DNA from: JACCXE01 sp963718605
GTDB lineage: Bacteria; Actinomycetota; Acidimicrobiia; Acidimicrobiales; JACCXE01
Assembly: GCA_963718605.1 (NCBI GenBank)
Contig: OY970363.1
Coordinates: forward strand, 1,364,001-1,428,000
DNA length: 64,000 bases
Direction of reading: 5' to 3'
The notes beneath the pieces are model-generated. The model was not told the DNA's origin. It worked only from the letters and a program-made list of their open reading frames with translations, and did not search any database. Both the position numbers and the translations under genes were made by a program. Numbering within the stretch: position 1 is the first letter of the stretch; the number at the start of each line of letters is the position of its first letter. Shown in pieces: positions 1 to 8,756 of the stretch.

Positions 1-830
1 CGGAGTGGCTCGAGGAGCATCCGAGCGAGGCCAAGGCCCTCGTGATGAAGGCGACCCAGGCGCAGCGCGCCCGCGTCGCCGCCCGCCAGGCCCGGGACGC
101 GACGCGCCGCAAGTCCGCGCTCGAAGGCGCCGGACTGCCGGGCAAGCTCACCGACTGCCGCACCAAGAACGCCGAAGAGGCCGAACTGTTCATCGTCGAG
201 GGCGACTCCGCCGGTGGCTCAGCGGTGCGCGGCCGCAACCCTGAGAACCAGGCGATCCTGCCGCTGCGCGGCAAGCCCCTGAACGTCGAACGCGCCCGCA
301 TCGACAAGATCCTGAAGAACATCGAGATCCAAACCCTGGTGACCGCGGTCGGCGCCGGCATTGGCGACGAGTTCGAGTCCGACAAGGCGCGTTACGGCAA
401 GGTGATCATCCTGGCGGACGCCGATGTCGACGGTTCGCACATCCGCGCGCTCCTACTGACGTTCTTTTTCCGGCAGATGCGCGGCCTCATCGAAGCGGGC
501 AAGGTCTATGTGGCCCAGCCCCCGTTGTTCTCGACCACGGTCGGCAAGGAGACGGTGTACCTGAAAGACGAAGGCGCCCGCGCCCGCTTCCTGGAGGAGC
601 GCCCGAGTCACAAGGCCGAGTTCGCTCGCCTCAAGGGCCTGGGCGAAATGGACTGGGAAGAGTTGCGCGACACCACCATGGACTCCGAGCGCCGCACGCT
701 GCTGCAAGTAGGTGCCGACGAGGCCGCACTGGCCGACCAGGCGTGCAGCATCTTGTTTGGTGATGACGTGGAGTCCCGCAAGAACTTCATCATCACCAAT
801 GCCAGCGACGTTCGGTTCCTGGACACGTAG
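1..830 (+). CDS. gyrB: DNA gyrase subunit B, C-terminal part
   Basis: Reading frame is open from base 3 and the 5' end lies outside the window. GyrB is the ATPase subunit of the A2B2 type II topoisomerase that negatively supercoils DNA. The visible part holds the TOPRIM domain: the EGDSAGG motif (bases about 200-220) with the catalytic Glu, PLRGKPLNVE, and the DADVDGSH metal-binding Asp pair near bases 418-440. The C-terminal tail NFIITNASDVRFLDT is typical of GyrB. gyrA follows after 9 nt, so the two are co-transcribed. Identity is secure. Confidence 0.97.
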   Translation, partial: EWLEEHPSEAKALVMKATQAQRARVAARQARDATRRKSALEGAGLPGKLTDCRTKNAEEAELFIVEGDSAGGSAVRGRNPENQAILPLRGKPLNVERARIDKILKNIEIQTLVTAVGAGIGDEFESDKARYGKVIILADADVDGSHIRALLLTFFFRQMRGLIEAGKVYVAQPPLFSTTVGKETVYLKDEGARARFLEERPSHKAEFARLKGLGEMDWEELRDTTMDSERRTLLQVGADEAALADQACSILFGDDVESRKNFIITNASDVRFLDT

Positions 831-839
831 GGGCTAATC

Positions 840-3359
840 GTGAGCGATCTACCCCCCGAAGACGACGGCGTCGAAGAAGACGACGCCACACCCGTCGACC
901 TGTCCGCCGATTTCGTCGGCGGTGTCGAAGGCATCGAGATCCAAGAGGAGATGGAACGCTCCTTCCTCGATTACGCGATGTCGGTCATCGTGTCGCGGGC
1001 GTTGCCCGACGCGCGCGACGGCCTGAAGCCCGTCCACCGCCGGATCCTCTACGGCATGCACGACATGGGGGCACGGTCGGACCGTCCCCGCATGAAGTGC
1101 GCCCGTGTCTCGGGTGAGGTCATGGGTAAGTTGCACCCGCACGGCGACTCGTCGATCTACGACGCACTCGTGCGCATGGCGCAGCCGTTCTCGCTGCGCG
1201 AGCCGCTCATCGACTTCCACGGCAACTTGGGAAGTCCCGACTTTCCGGCGGCCGCCGCGCGATACACGGAGTGTCGTCTCGGGACCCTCGCCAACGAAAT
1301 GTTGGCGGGCATCGACGAGAACACGGTCGACTTCGAGCCGAACTACACCTTCGAGTTCGAGCAGCCGACGGTGCTGCCGGCGCGGTTCCCGAACTTGTTG
1401 GTCAACGGATCACAGGGCATCGCCGTCGGCATGGCCACGAACATCCCGCCGCACAACCTGGGCGAAGTGATCGACGCCACGATCCACCTGATTGACAATC
1501 CGCAGGCGACGCCCGACGAACTCATGAAGTTCGTCCACGGTCCTGACTTCCCGACCGGCGGGCTCATCCTCGGGCGTCAGGGAATCGTCGACGCCTATCG
1601 CACCGGTCGCGGTTCGATCCGCGTGCGCGCCAAGACCGAGATCGAGGAAGACAAGAAGGGCGGCGTCTCGATCGTCGTAAGCGAGCTGCCGTACCAGGCG
1701 TCGATGAACGCGATCACTACGCGCATCGCTGAACTTGTGAACGCGAAAGAGCTCGACGGCATCCGCGCGCTCGACGACCTGTCCTCGGGTATCGACACCA
1801 AGCTCGTCATCGGGCTCAAGCGCGATGCAAACGCGCTGGTCGTTTTGAACAACCTGTTCAAGCACACGCAGCTGCAGTCGAGCTTTGGCGTGAACATGGT
1901 CGCGTTGGTCGACGGCGTGCCCCGCACGCTCAACCTCGTCCAAGCGTTGCAGGCCTACATCGACCATCAGGTCGACGTCATCACGCGGCGCTCCGAGTTC
2001 CGCTTGAAGAAGGCGCAAGAACGCGCCCACATCGTCGAAGGCCTCATCAAGGCGCTCGACATGATCGACAAGATCATTGCGTTGGTGCGCGCGTCAGCCG
2101 ACCGCGCCGAAGCGCGTACCGGCCTGATGGGCAAGGGCTTTGAGTTCAGCGAGATCCAGGCGAACCACATCCTGGATATGACGATCGGTCGCCTGACGCG
2201 GCTCGGTCGTAGCGAACTCGACGCCGAGATGGCCCAGCTGCGCGAGACCATCAAGGAACTCGAAGACATTCTTTCGAAGCCCGAGGTGTTGCGCACCGTC
2301 ATCAAGACCGAGATGGGCGCGATCCGCGACAAGTTCGCCACCGATCGCCGGGCGATCATCACGCACGATCCGGGCGAGCTCGGCGCCGAGGACTTCATCG
2401 ACGACGAAGACCTCGTGTTCCTCATGACGCGTGCCGGCTACGTGAAGACCGTTGCCGCTGGCGCGTTCCGCACGCAGGGCCGCGGCGGCCGCGGCATCGC
2501 CGGCGCTAAGTTGAAAGAGGAAGACCTCGTGTCGCAGGTGATTCACACCACCGCGCACGCATTCCTGTTGTTCTTCTCGAACCGCGGCCGGGTCTTCCGG
2601 TTGAAGGCGCACGAGATCCCGATGAAAGAGCGCACCGCCCGCGGCACGCCCTGCATCAACCTCCTGCCGCTCGAACCCGAAGAGAAGATCCAGGCGGTTA
2701 TCGCGACCCGCGATTACCCCGAAGACAAGATGCTGCTGTTCGCGACGAAGAAGGGCGTGATCAAGAAGACGCCGTTCTCCGAGTACGACAAGTCGCGCCG
2801 CGAAGGCTTCATTGCGATCACGCTGAAGGACGGCGACGAGTTGGTGAAGGTGCTCACTACGAGCGGCACCGACGACATTTTCCTCGTCACGAAGAGCGGC
2901 GCCACGCTGCGCTTCGATGAACAGACCGTCCGACCCACTGGTCGATCGGCGCAGGGCGTCATAGGTATGCGCCTGCGCGGCGACGACGAGGTGGTCAGTT
3001 GTGACGTTGCCCGCGACGACACCGCCATTCTCATCGTCACCGACGCCGGCTTCGGCAAGCGAACCCAGCTGGACAAGTTCCCGCGCAAGGGTCGCGGCGG
3101 TATGGGCATGAAGGGCATCAAGCTCACGGCGAAACGTGGTTTCGTGGTCGCGGCGTTCATGGTCGGCCTCGACGACGAGATCATGGTGGCGGCGTCCAAC
3201 GGCGTCACCGCTCGCATGCCGGTGCGTTCGATCTCGAGCCAGGGACGTGACGCGACGGGCGTGCGCGTGATGAACCTCGACGACGGATCCACCCTTGCCA
3301 CCGCCGCTCCCATCATCCAGGCTGAAGAAAGCGACGACGCTTCCCCCACAACTGAGTAA
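840..3359 (+). CDS. gyrA: DNA gyrase subunit A
   Basis: An 839-residue GTG-start protein, normal length for GyrA, the breakage-reunion subunit of gyrase. Tyr142 in AAARYTECRL is the DNA-cleaving tyrosine. The quinolone-resistance region reads HPHGDSSIYDAL, so the usual Ser and Asp positions are unmutated. The GyrA box QGRGGRG near base 2478 and the following beta-pinwheel repeats provide DNA wrapping. The N-terminus is about 35 residues longer than the shortest homologues and acidic. The GTG start sits 9 nt after the gyrB stop. GGGG just after that stop could act as a weak ribosome site. Confidence 0.97.
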   Translation: MSDLPPEDDGVEEDDATPVDLSADFVGGVEGIEIQEEMERSFLDYAMSVIVSRALPDARDGLKPVHRRILYGMHDMGARSDRPRMKCARVSGEVMGKLHPHGDSSIYDALVRMAQPFSLREPLIDFHGNLGSPDFPAAAARYTECRLGTLANEMLAGIDENTVDFEPNYTFEFEQPTVLPARFPNLLVNGSQGIAVGMATNIPPHNLGEVIDATIHLIDNPQATPDELMKFVHGPDFPTGGLILGRQGIVDAYRTGRGSIRVRAKTEIEEDKKGGVSIVVSELPYQASMNAITTRIAELVNAKELDGIRALDDLSSGIDTKLVIGLKRDANALVVLNNLFKHTQLQSSFGVNMVALVDGVPRTLNLVQALQAYIDHQVDVITRRSEFRLKKAQERAHIVEGLIKALDMIDKIIALVRASADRAEARTGLMGKGFEFSEIQANHILDMTIGRLTRLGRSELDAEMAQLRETIKELEDILSKPEVLRTVIKTEMGAIRDKFATDRRAIITHDPGELGAEDFIDDEDLVFLMTRAGYVKTVAAGAFRTQGRGGRGIAGAKLKEEDLVSQVIHTTAHAFLLFFSNRGRVFRLKAHEIPMKERTARGTPCINLLPLEPEEKIQAVIATRDYPEDKMLLFATKKGVIKKTPFSEYDKSRREGFIAITLKDGDELVKVLTTSGTDDIFLVTKSGATLRFDEQTVRPTGRSAQGVIGMRLRGDDEVVSCDVARDDTAILIVTDAGFGKRTQLDKFPRKGRGGMGMKGIKLTAKRGFVVAAFMVGLDDEIMVAASNGVTARMPVRSISSQGRDATGVRVMNLDDGSTLATAAPIIQAEESDDASPTTE

Positions 3360-3376
3360 CTGCTTGGAGGTGTGGG

Positions 3377-3898
3377 ATGCGTCGTGCTGTTGGCGAACGC
3401 GGACAAACGGTGCCGTTGCTCGCGGCCCTGGTCGTAATCGCAGGCTTGGCGATGATCGCCTTGGCGCATTTGGGAGGCGGCGCGGTCGAACGCGCCGAGG
3501 CGCGCCGCGCCGCAGACGCGGCGGCATTGGCGGGCGCGGCCGAAGGCCGCAGCGGCGCCGACCGGCTGGCCCACGCGAACGACGCGCGGCTTAGCCGCTA
3601 CGACGAGTCGGGCCGCGACGCCGAGGTCGTGGTCCATTACGGCGCGGCGCGCGCCATTGCCCGCGCCCGGCGTGACAGCGGCGGCACGGCCGTGCGGCCC
3701 GGCGACCCGTCACCGGCGCTGCGCGCCGCGTTGGCACGCGCCGCGCAGGTGCTCGGCCACAAGCCAGACGTCGTGCGCGCCCGCGGCCTCGTCGTCGATC
3801 TCACGTCGACGGGATACGCGGAATTGGCGCCGCGGGCCGCCGAAGCAGGGCTGTGTCCGAGCGGACCAAACCAGATGAGGGTGTGCGGCGCCGATTGA
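3377..3898 (+). CDS. TadE/TadG-like pilus-assembly protein
   Basis: 173 residues, preceded by a good ribosome site (GGAGG) 18 nt after gyrA. The N-terminus has RGQTVPLLAAL followed by one hydrophobic helix (about residues 10-33), then ERAEARRAADAAALAGA. This is the signature of TadE/TadG minor pilin-like proteins. The rest is Arg/Ala-rich and presumably extracytoplasmic, with two Cys near the end. TadE/G proteins are prepilin-like parts of Flp/Tad pili, but no tad secretion genes are visible here, so the role is inferred from the N-terminus alone. Position after gyrA suggests co-transcription. Confidence 0.6.
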   Translation: MRRAVGERGQTVPLLAALVVIAGLAMIALAHLGGGAVERAEARRAADAAALAGAAEGRSGADRLAHANDARLSRYDESGRDAEVVVHYGAARAIARARRDSGGTAVRPGDPSPALRAALARAAQVLGHKPDVVRARGLVVDLTSTGYAELAPRAAEAGLCPSGPNQMRVCGAD

Positions 3899-3915
3899 CC
3901 ACTAACTTCAACCGC

Positions 3916-4263
3916 ATGCCCGTGAGCCATCACACGCTGCGGTCGATCAACGTGCGAAGCGTCGTACGAGTGTCGGCGGTGCTTTATGCCTGCGTCGTGC
4001 TGGTATTCGTCGTGGCCTGGGCAATCTTGTGGATCGTCGCCGGCGTGCTCGGCGTCACGGGCAACGTCGAAGAGTTCGTGGCCAAGCTCTTCGCGCTCGA
4101 CTCGTTCCACTTTTCCGTGCTCGCCCAGCTCGGCGCCACGCTTATCGGCGGCCCGGTACTAATCGCGCTCGGCACTGGTGCGAACGCGCTCGGCGCGATC
4201 TTCTACAACCAGATCACAGAGTTAGTGGGCGGCATTCAGATCGACGTCGAGAGTGACGACTAG
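3916..4263 (+). CDS. DUF3566 transmembrane protein
   Basis: 115 residues from ATG 3916 with two hydrophobic segments (about residues 20-45 and 70-95). The order gyrA, then a DUF3566 protein, then tRNA-Ile is common in Actinobacteria, where the family is a conserved membrane protein of unknown function. An in-frame GTG at 3853 would give 136 residues and overlap the upstream gene. I prefer 3916 because TAACTT (3903-3908) lies 7 nt before it, matching the leaderless -10 geometry seen across this window. No Shine-Dalgarno site precedes either start. Confidence 0.8.
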   Translation: MPVSHHTLRSINVRSVVRVSAVLYACVVLVFVVAWAILWIVAGVLGVTGNVEEFVAKLFALDSFHFSVLAQLGATLIGGPVLIALGTGANALGAIFYNQITELVGGIQIDVESDD

Positions 4264-4270
4264 GTAGATT
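4241..4270 (+). promoter_or_regulatory. Candidate promoter of tRNA-Ile
   Basis: A -35-like TCGACG (4241-4246) and a -10-like TAGATT (4265-4270) are separated by 18 nt. They place transcription start about 10 nt before the tRNA. The promoter would lie across the end of the DUF3566 gene. Based on pattern only. Confidence 0.4.
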
Positions 4271-4286
4271 CCCTGTCCCGCTACAA

Positions 4287-4360
4287 GGGGATATAGCTCA
4301 GCTGGTTAGAGCGCAGCACTGATAATGCTGAGGTCCCTGGTTCGATTCCAGGTATCCCCA
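4287..4360 (+). tRNA. tRNA-Ile (anticodon GAT)
   Basis: The 74-nt sequence folds as a full cloverleaf. The acceptor stem is GGGGATA/TATCCCC, with a D-stem GCTC/GAGC, anticodon stem CAGCA/TGCTG around loop CTGATAA, and a T-loop TTCGATT closed by CCTGG/CCAGG. Anticodon GAT reads ATC and ATT isoleucine codons. The 3' CCA is not encoded (the sequence continues A-CTA). Confidence 0.97.
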
Positions 4361-4369
4361 CTAACCGCC

Positions 4370-5134
4370 TCAGTGAGGCGTGCCGCCCGCCAGTTCGATC
4401 GACTGCAGCACCGTCTCGACCGTGCCGTCGGGTCGCGGTGTCTCAGTGCGCACAAGCTTGAACACCGGAAGCCCGAGGCTGGGCGCGAACAATTCGGTCG
4501 ACGCTTGCTCGATCACGGTCGTAGCCGAACCTCGGCGCTGCGTCGTGATCACGTGGCGTTCGATCACCCACGTGTCGATCGGCTTGCCGTCCAGCGTGGC
4601 GTGCGCGGCGCGCGTCACCTTGGAGGACTCCTGACGCGTGATGGTCACCACGGTCTTGTTCACGGTCGTGGTGCACGCGGCCGAGCTCGACCAGCGTCGC
4701 CCCTCTGTGAGGCGTGGCGCTAACAGGACGGGTGCCGGTGTCCACTCGCACGAGCCGTCGCCGCTTGGCGCCGCGGATCGGATCAGCAGCGCCCGCGCCG
4801 ACCACGCCAGTCGCGACTCTTGTACGAATCCGTCGATCGCGACGCTTTGCGCGCCGTCTTTGCTGACGGTGACCGTGCCCGTGGTCTTGCGGCCGCTCGT
4901 ATCGACCCGTACGTCGTAGGTGCCCGCGCGGGGCGCCCGCAGCGCGCCGGGGCGAGCCGGCGCGCGTTTGACGGTGGTCGAGGTCGTCGACTGAACGAAT
5001 CCGGTGGCGTTGACGCCGACCGAGTGCGCTCCGAGCGGCCGATTCAACGCGACTGTTATTGCCCAGTAGGCCGCGACCGCTCCTAGGCACGCCGCGATTG
5101 CGAACGCGCGCCGCCAGCTAAATAAAAGCCCCAC
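4370..5134 (-). CDS. Membrane-anchored extracellular protein of unknown function
   Basis: About 254 residues from GTG 5134. One N-terminal hydrophobic segment after RR (AFAIAACLGAVAAYWAITVAL) suggests a signal anchor. It is followed by a beta-rich extracellular part with repeated short Thr/Val strands and two Cys (GSCEWTP, SAACTTTV). I recognise no family. The open frame runs on upstream to 5326, and GTG 5161 is an alternative start. That extension is not hydrophobic or conserved-looking, so I chose 5134. The gene ends 10 nt after the convergent tRNA-Ile. Confidence 0.5.
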   Translation of the reverse strand: MGLLFSWRRAFAIAACLGAVAAYWAITVALNRPLGAHSVGVNATGFVQSTTSTTVKRAPARPGALRAPRAGTYDVRVDTSGRKTTGTVTVSKDGAQSVAIDGFVQESRLAWSARALLIRSAAPSGDGSCEWTPAPVLLAPRLTEGRRWSSSAACTTTVNKTVVTITRQESSKVTRAAHATLDGKPIDTWVIERHVITTQRRGSATTVIEQASTELFAPSLGLPVFKLVRTETPRPDGTVETVLQSIELAGGTPH

Positions 5135-5448
5135 CCTGTGAGGGTACGGACGCCAAAGCACCAAGAGGCGCTTTACGCGCCCTTGGCCGGGGTCCAACCC
5201 GCAAGTTGCCACGCAGCGTGGTAATTTGAGTGCTTGCGGCAGTAATACGACCTCGCGACCGTGGTATCGGTTTCGAGATCGGGTAGAAATTGCACGCAGC
5301 GGGTAACCGGGCTGGACGTGTTTCAAAAGACCATGCGTTCGCGCCCCTGTTCGCTAGCGCTACTCGAATTAAATGTCGGGCAATAAGCGTCAGTGCTGGC
5401 CCAACCGAGCGTTTCCATCGCAACCTCAAACCCAGGAGCATCATCAAC
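5135..5448. other. Intergenic region between divergent genes
   Basis: A 314-nt stretch without a convincing gene, lower in GC than its surroundings. It must hold the promoters of the minus-strand membrane protein and the plus-strand LPXTG protein, but I see no clear -35/-10 pair. Near 5161-5186 there is an imperfect hairpin. The open frame upstream of the LPXTG gene start (from 5290) lacks a ribosome site and is probably untranslated leader. Confidence 0.5.
5161..5186. repeat. Hairpin with 10-bp stem and one bulge
   Basis: CCAAG-A-GGCGC pairs with GCGCC-CTTGG around a 5-nt loop (5172-5176), with A5166 bulged. It lies 27-52 nt upstream of the minus-strand gene start, so it would fall in that gene's leader if transcription begins further upstream. 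There is no T-run. Function unknown. Confidence 0.4.
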
Positions 5449-7413
5449 ATGCGTATTAGTCGTTGGACCACTGCAGGGCTCGCCGCCCTCGTAGCCGTCC
5501 CCGCGCTCTTCGTGGCCAACGCCATGCCGGCGAAGGCAGCCACAGGGCCTTACGGCGGTAGTGCCACGGGCGACCTCGTCCATGTGCTCGCCGCTGGCAT
5601 TCCAGGAGCGTTGGACCCCGGCTTGGCGGATGCGCACGTCGCGCCCTCCAAGGCTCTCGTCAACTCGGCCGGCCTCGCCGCGCCGTACGCGGGCAAGCGC
5701 TCCGCGGCGCGCGCCACGCAGGCGGATGCATCGCTCATCGGCGGCGCGATCCCGCTCAACGTGCTCACCACCGCGGAGCAGACCGCCCCGCCGAACAACT
5801 CGACTCCTGACGTCCAGAGCCTCACGGGCAACATCCCGCTTGACCCGATCGCAAACGCCGAGGCCGCTACGGCTACAGCGCACGCACGCTGGGGCAGCTC
5901 CGACACCACCTGTGTTGCCCCGGGCACGCCGATCTCCTTGGCGAAGTCCGCGCTTGCCGACGCCAACGTGCTCACCGGCCTCGGTGACCCGCTCGGTACG
6001 GCCGTCGTCTCGGTCGTAAACGACCAGGGTGGCGTCGCATTCACGCAGTCCACCGTCGGCCTCGTGGATGTGGCCGGACAGACCAACAAGGGCCTGAAGT
6101 CAGAGTCGCTCGATCAGATCACCGGCGTCGTGTTGTTCAAGGGCACGGCGAACCAGCTCACGATCGACGTCGCGGCACCGCCGCGTGTGACCGCGATCGC
6201 CACCGGTAAAGCGTCTACGAGCACCGTCGATTACGAGGAGCCCATCCTCACGATTACGCAGGCCGGTCAGCCCACGAAGATCCTCGATGCGAGCGACGCC
6301 AACCTGACGGTCGAATTGCCTGGCGTTCTGGTGCGTCTCAAGCTGGGCACGCTCGACAACGTTGTCAAGACCGACACCGAGGCTTCGGGCGTCGCGAAGT
6401 TGCTCGAAGTCACCGTGCTCGATGTCCTCGACACGATCACGCTGGCCAAGGTCGAGGTTGCTCCGATGACGGTTTCGGCCAAGGTTCCTGCGGGTGGTGT
6501 CACCTGCGGTGGCAACGACCCGCTGGCCAACCTGCAGGTCGACGCCTCGACTCCGATCGTGCTGCCGGGCGGTTCGTTCGAATATGCCGTCACCATTCCG
6601 AACATTGGCGATTGCGTCGTCGACCACGTCAAGGTTGTGCTCAACGTCACCGGTCCGAGTGGCACCAAGATCACTGGTACTGCACCACCCGCGAACACCG
6701 TCAGTGATCTGTCCGCAACGTGGAACGACATCGGGAGTATCGCTCCAGGTGCGCTGCAAGTGGTGAAGGCCACCATCAAGGTGCCTACCGGCGCAGCCAG
6801 CGGTGCCACGTTCAAGGGCACGGCGACGGCATCCGGTACCTGTGCCGGTTCGCCCGTCACCCACACCGCCGACTCGGGCCCGGTGCCCACCGTCGGTGCG
6901 CCCAGCGCGACTACCTGCGACTTGTCGACCAGCTCCATCTCGTCGTCGCACAAGGAAGTTCGCATCGGCGACTACTTCAACGAGTACGTCCGACTGACGA
7001 ACCTCGGCAAGGGCACCTGCAACGGCATCAAGGTCACCATGCCGTACCCGCCCAACACGAGCTTCGTTACCTGCACCGACGGCTGCGCCCACAACGACAC
7101 CACCCGTGTCGTCACGTGGACCGTCCCGTCGCTCGGCTCGGGTGTTTCGAAGGACCTCGTCGCAACGTTCAAGGTCACCGGCGGTAAGGCCGGCGACAAC
7201 CTCGGCACGACAGTCACCATCACGTCGGGTCGCCAGGTCGTTACCGACAAGAGCACCCTCCCGGTGATCACGTCGTCCAACGTCTTGAACGCCGGCGCTC
7301 AGCGGGCCCGCGGCCTGCTGCCCCGCACGGGTGCGGATCTGCCGCTCGGCCTGGCGCTTGCCATGCTCGGCGCGTTCCTCGGCCTGCGTGGTCTGCGTCG
7401 TCGCACGGCGTAG
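5449..7413 (+). CDS. Secreted DUF11-type surface protein with LPXTG anchor
   Basis: 654 residues from ATG 5449, which has a ribosome site (CCAGGAG) 8 nt upstream. Residues 1-32 form a Sec signal ending AKA. The middle region is a beta-rich domain. Two DUF11/CARDB-like immunoglobulin-fold repeats follow from about residue 361 and 485; the second contains an NLGKGTCNGIKVTMP-type strand pattern and paired Cys. The C-terminus is a sortase signal: LPRTG at 624-628, a hydrophobic helix and an Arg-rich tail. It is therefore probably covalently attached to the cell wall. No sortase is encoded in the window. A strong terminator follows. Confidence 0.85.
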   Translation: MRISRWTTAGLAALVAVPALFVANAMPAKAATGPYGGSATGDLVHVLAAGIPGALDPGLADAHVAPSKALVNSAGLAAPYAGKRSAARATQADASLIGGAIPLNVLTTAEQTAPPNNSTPDVQSLTGNIPLDPIANAEAATATAHARWGSSDTTCVAPGTPISLAKSALADANVLTGLGDPLGTAVVSVVNDQGGVAFTQSTVGLVDVAGQTNKGLKSESLDQITGVVLFKGTANQLTIDVAAPPRVTAIATGKASTSTVDYEEPILTITQAGQPTKILDASDANLTVELPGVLVRLKLGTLDNVVKTDTEASGVAKLLEVTVLDVLDTITLAKVEVAPMTVSAKVPAGGVTCGGNDPLANLQVDASTPIVLPGGSFEYAVTIPNIGDCVVDHVKVVLNVTGPSGTKITGTAPPANTVSDLSATWNDIGSIAPGALQVVKATIKVPTGAASGATFKGTATASGTCAGSPVTHTADSGPVPTVGAPSATTCDLSTSSISSSHKEVRIGDYFNEYVRLTNLGKGTCNGIKVTMPYPPNTSFVTCTDGCAHNDTTRVVTWTVPSLGSGVSKDLVATFKVTGGKAGDNLGTTVTITSGRQVVTDKSTLPVITSSNVLNAGAQRARGLLPRTGADLPLGLALAMLGAFLGLRGLRRRTA

Positions 7414-7433
7414 CCGACTCATAACGGATTGAC

Positions 7434-7465
7434 GAAAGAGCCCCGGCTTCGGCCGGGGCTCTTTC
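7434..7465 (+). terminator. Strong intrinsic-type terminator hairpin
   Basis: A perfect 14-bp stem (7434-7447 with 7452-7465) closes a TTCG tetraloop. The stem core is GAGCCCCGGC/GCCGGGGCTC, flanked by AAA and TTT. It lies 21 nt after the stop of the LPXTG protein gene. The short T-run is inside the stem's 3' arm, so it could work for transcription from either side. Confidence 0.88.
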
Positions 7466-7492
7466 GCGTCCCGACCACCTAGGGTGTAGCTC

Positions 7493-7630
7493 GTGAAGGC
7501 ACTCCGACGAGCTGTTGTTGCTGTCGCCGTCGCCGCTGTCGTGGCGGCCTTCGTGCGTCTCCGCGGCGCGGGCGGCACGCCGCCCGGCGGCGGCGGTTGG
7601 CGCGAAGTACCCGCAGACGACCTGCGGTAG
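7493..7630 (+). CDS. Small membrane protein, 45 residues
   Basis: A GTG-start frame encodes KALRRAVVAVAVAAVV, an Ala/Val transmembrane helix with a basic N-terminus. It continues with a short Arg/Gly linker and the tail GGGGWREVPADDLR. I recall short actinobacterial membrane proteins with a GGGWRE tail, but their function is unknown. Support comes from TAGGGT (7480-7485) placed 7 nt before the GTG, the leaderless geometry used elsewhere here, and from the next gene starting 4 nt after its stop. Probably co-expressed with that dehydrogenase-like gene. Confidence 0.55.
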   Translation: MKALRRAVVAVAVAAVVAAFVRLRGAGGTPPGGGGWREVPADDLR

Positions 7631-7634
7631 CGGC

Positions 7635-8642
7635 ATGGGAACGAAGGCGGCCGGCATTCGCGCCGCCGTGGTTGGAAGCGGCGCGGTCGGGCTACGGGCA
7701 GCCCGTCAACTTCACGAGACCGATGACGTCGCGTCGGTAGTCGTCGTATCGCGGCGCGCGGCGCGAGCGTCCGCCATCGCGGCCGAACTTGGCGACGGCG
7801 CCGAAGTGGGGGACTGGCCCGGCGTCGCCGGCTCGGTCGACGTTGTGGTGCTGGCCGTGCCCGACCTGTTGCAGGCCGACATGGCCCGGGTGTGCATTGG
7901 CGACGGCGCCCACGTCATCGCTACAGCCGCGTCGATTGACGCCGTTGACGGCGTGCTCGGTTTGGACCATCGCGCGTCGTCGCTCGGCCGGGTCGCGGTT
8001 GCCGGCGTCGCCATGTCGCCCGGGCTCACCTGTCTCTTGGCGTGGCGGGCCGCGCGTGATCTCGACGTCATCGACGAAGTGCACATCGCCAAGTCCGGCA
8101 CCGGTGGGCCTGCGTGCGCCCGGGCCACCCACGCCGCGTTGCGCGGACCATCGGCGATGTGGCGTGACGGCCGCTGGCAGAACGAGCCGGCCGGTTCAGG
8201 ACGCGAGTTGTGCTGGTTTCCCGAGCCAGTCGGCGGGCTGGACTGCTACGCGTCAAGCTCGGCTGAGACGTCGCTCATGCTTGCGGCGTTTCCGCATGCG
8301 CGGCGTATCACGGCTCGCGTCGCGGCGACTCGCCGGGACAAGGCGACGACGTGGCTCCCCATGCTGCGCCCCCCGCACCCCGAGGGCTTGTTGGGCGGCG
8401 TGCGCGTCGAAGTGCGCGGGTGGAAAAACGGCGTGGCGTGCACGAACGTGATGGGCGCCGTCGACCGGCCCGCGGTGGCCGCCGGCACGCTCGCCGCGCT
8501 GTCGGCCGTAGCCGCGGTACGAGGCGATCTGTCGCCGGGTGCCGGAGGCTTAGCCACGCTCGCGACGAAGCCGGGTGAGTTACTGGTCGCGTTGGCCGAG
8601 CGCGGTGTGAAGGTCGCGGAGTACGCAGGCGGTTCGGAGTAA
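7635..8642 (+). CDS. NAD(P)-binding saccharopine-dehydrogenase-like protein
   Basis: 335 residues from ATG 7635, 4 nt after the small membrane gene. The N-terminus is a Rossmann fold: AAVVGSGAVGLRAARQL (GxGxxG) then VVVVSRRAARA at strand 2, and VDVVVLAVPD at strand 4. The later part is the alpha/beta substrate domain with SPGLTCLLAWRAARDLD, resembling saccharopine dehydrogenase-type oxidoreductases. Substrate is not predictable. The open frame extends upstream to 7515 but overlaps the small gene without a start signal. tRNA-Ala follows 35 nt later. Confidence 0.7.
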   Translation: MGTKAAGIRAAVVGSGAVGLRAARQLHETDDVASVVVVSRRAARASAIAAELGDGAEVGDWPGVAGSVDVVVLAVPDLLQADMARVCIGDGAHVIATAASIDAVDGVLGLDHRASSLGRVAVAGVAMSPGLTCLLAWRAARDLDVIDEVHIAKSGTGGPACARATHAALRGPSAMWRDGRWQNEPAGSGRELCWFPEPVGGLDCYASSSAETSLMLAAFPHARRITARVAATRRDKATTWLPMLRPPHPEGLLGGVRVEVRGWKNGVACTNVMGAVDRPAVAAGTLAALSAVAAVRGDLSPGAGGLATLATKPGELLVALAERGVKVAEYAGGSE

Positions 8643-8677
8643 CCCGACGTTGATCGGTAGTCTGTGCACCCCGTCAA

Positions 8678-8751
8678 GGGGGCGTAGCTCAGCTGGCTAG
8701 AGCACTTGCTTTGCAAGCAAGAAGTCGTGGGTTCGAGTCCCATCGCCTCCA
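8678..8751 (+). tRNA. tRNA-Ala (anticodon TGC)
   Basis: Full cloverleaf: acceptor GGGGGCG/CGCCTCC (one G-T pair), D-stem GCTC/GAGC, anticodon stem CTTGC/GCAAG with loop TTTGCAA, T-arm GTGGG-TTCGAGT-CCCAT. Anticodon TGC. No encoded CCA. TAGTCT at 8658-8663 is a plausible -10 element. Ile and Ala tRNAs near gyrA are usual in Actinobacteria. Confidence 0.97.
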
Positions 8752-8756
8752 CTCAC

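Noticed and set aside
2094..3527. A 477-residue minus-strand open frame
   Set aside because: Entirely antisense to gyrA and the TadE-like gene, with composition typical of a reversed GC-rich coding sequence.
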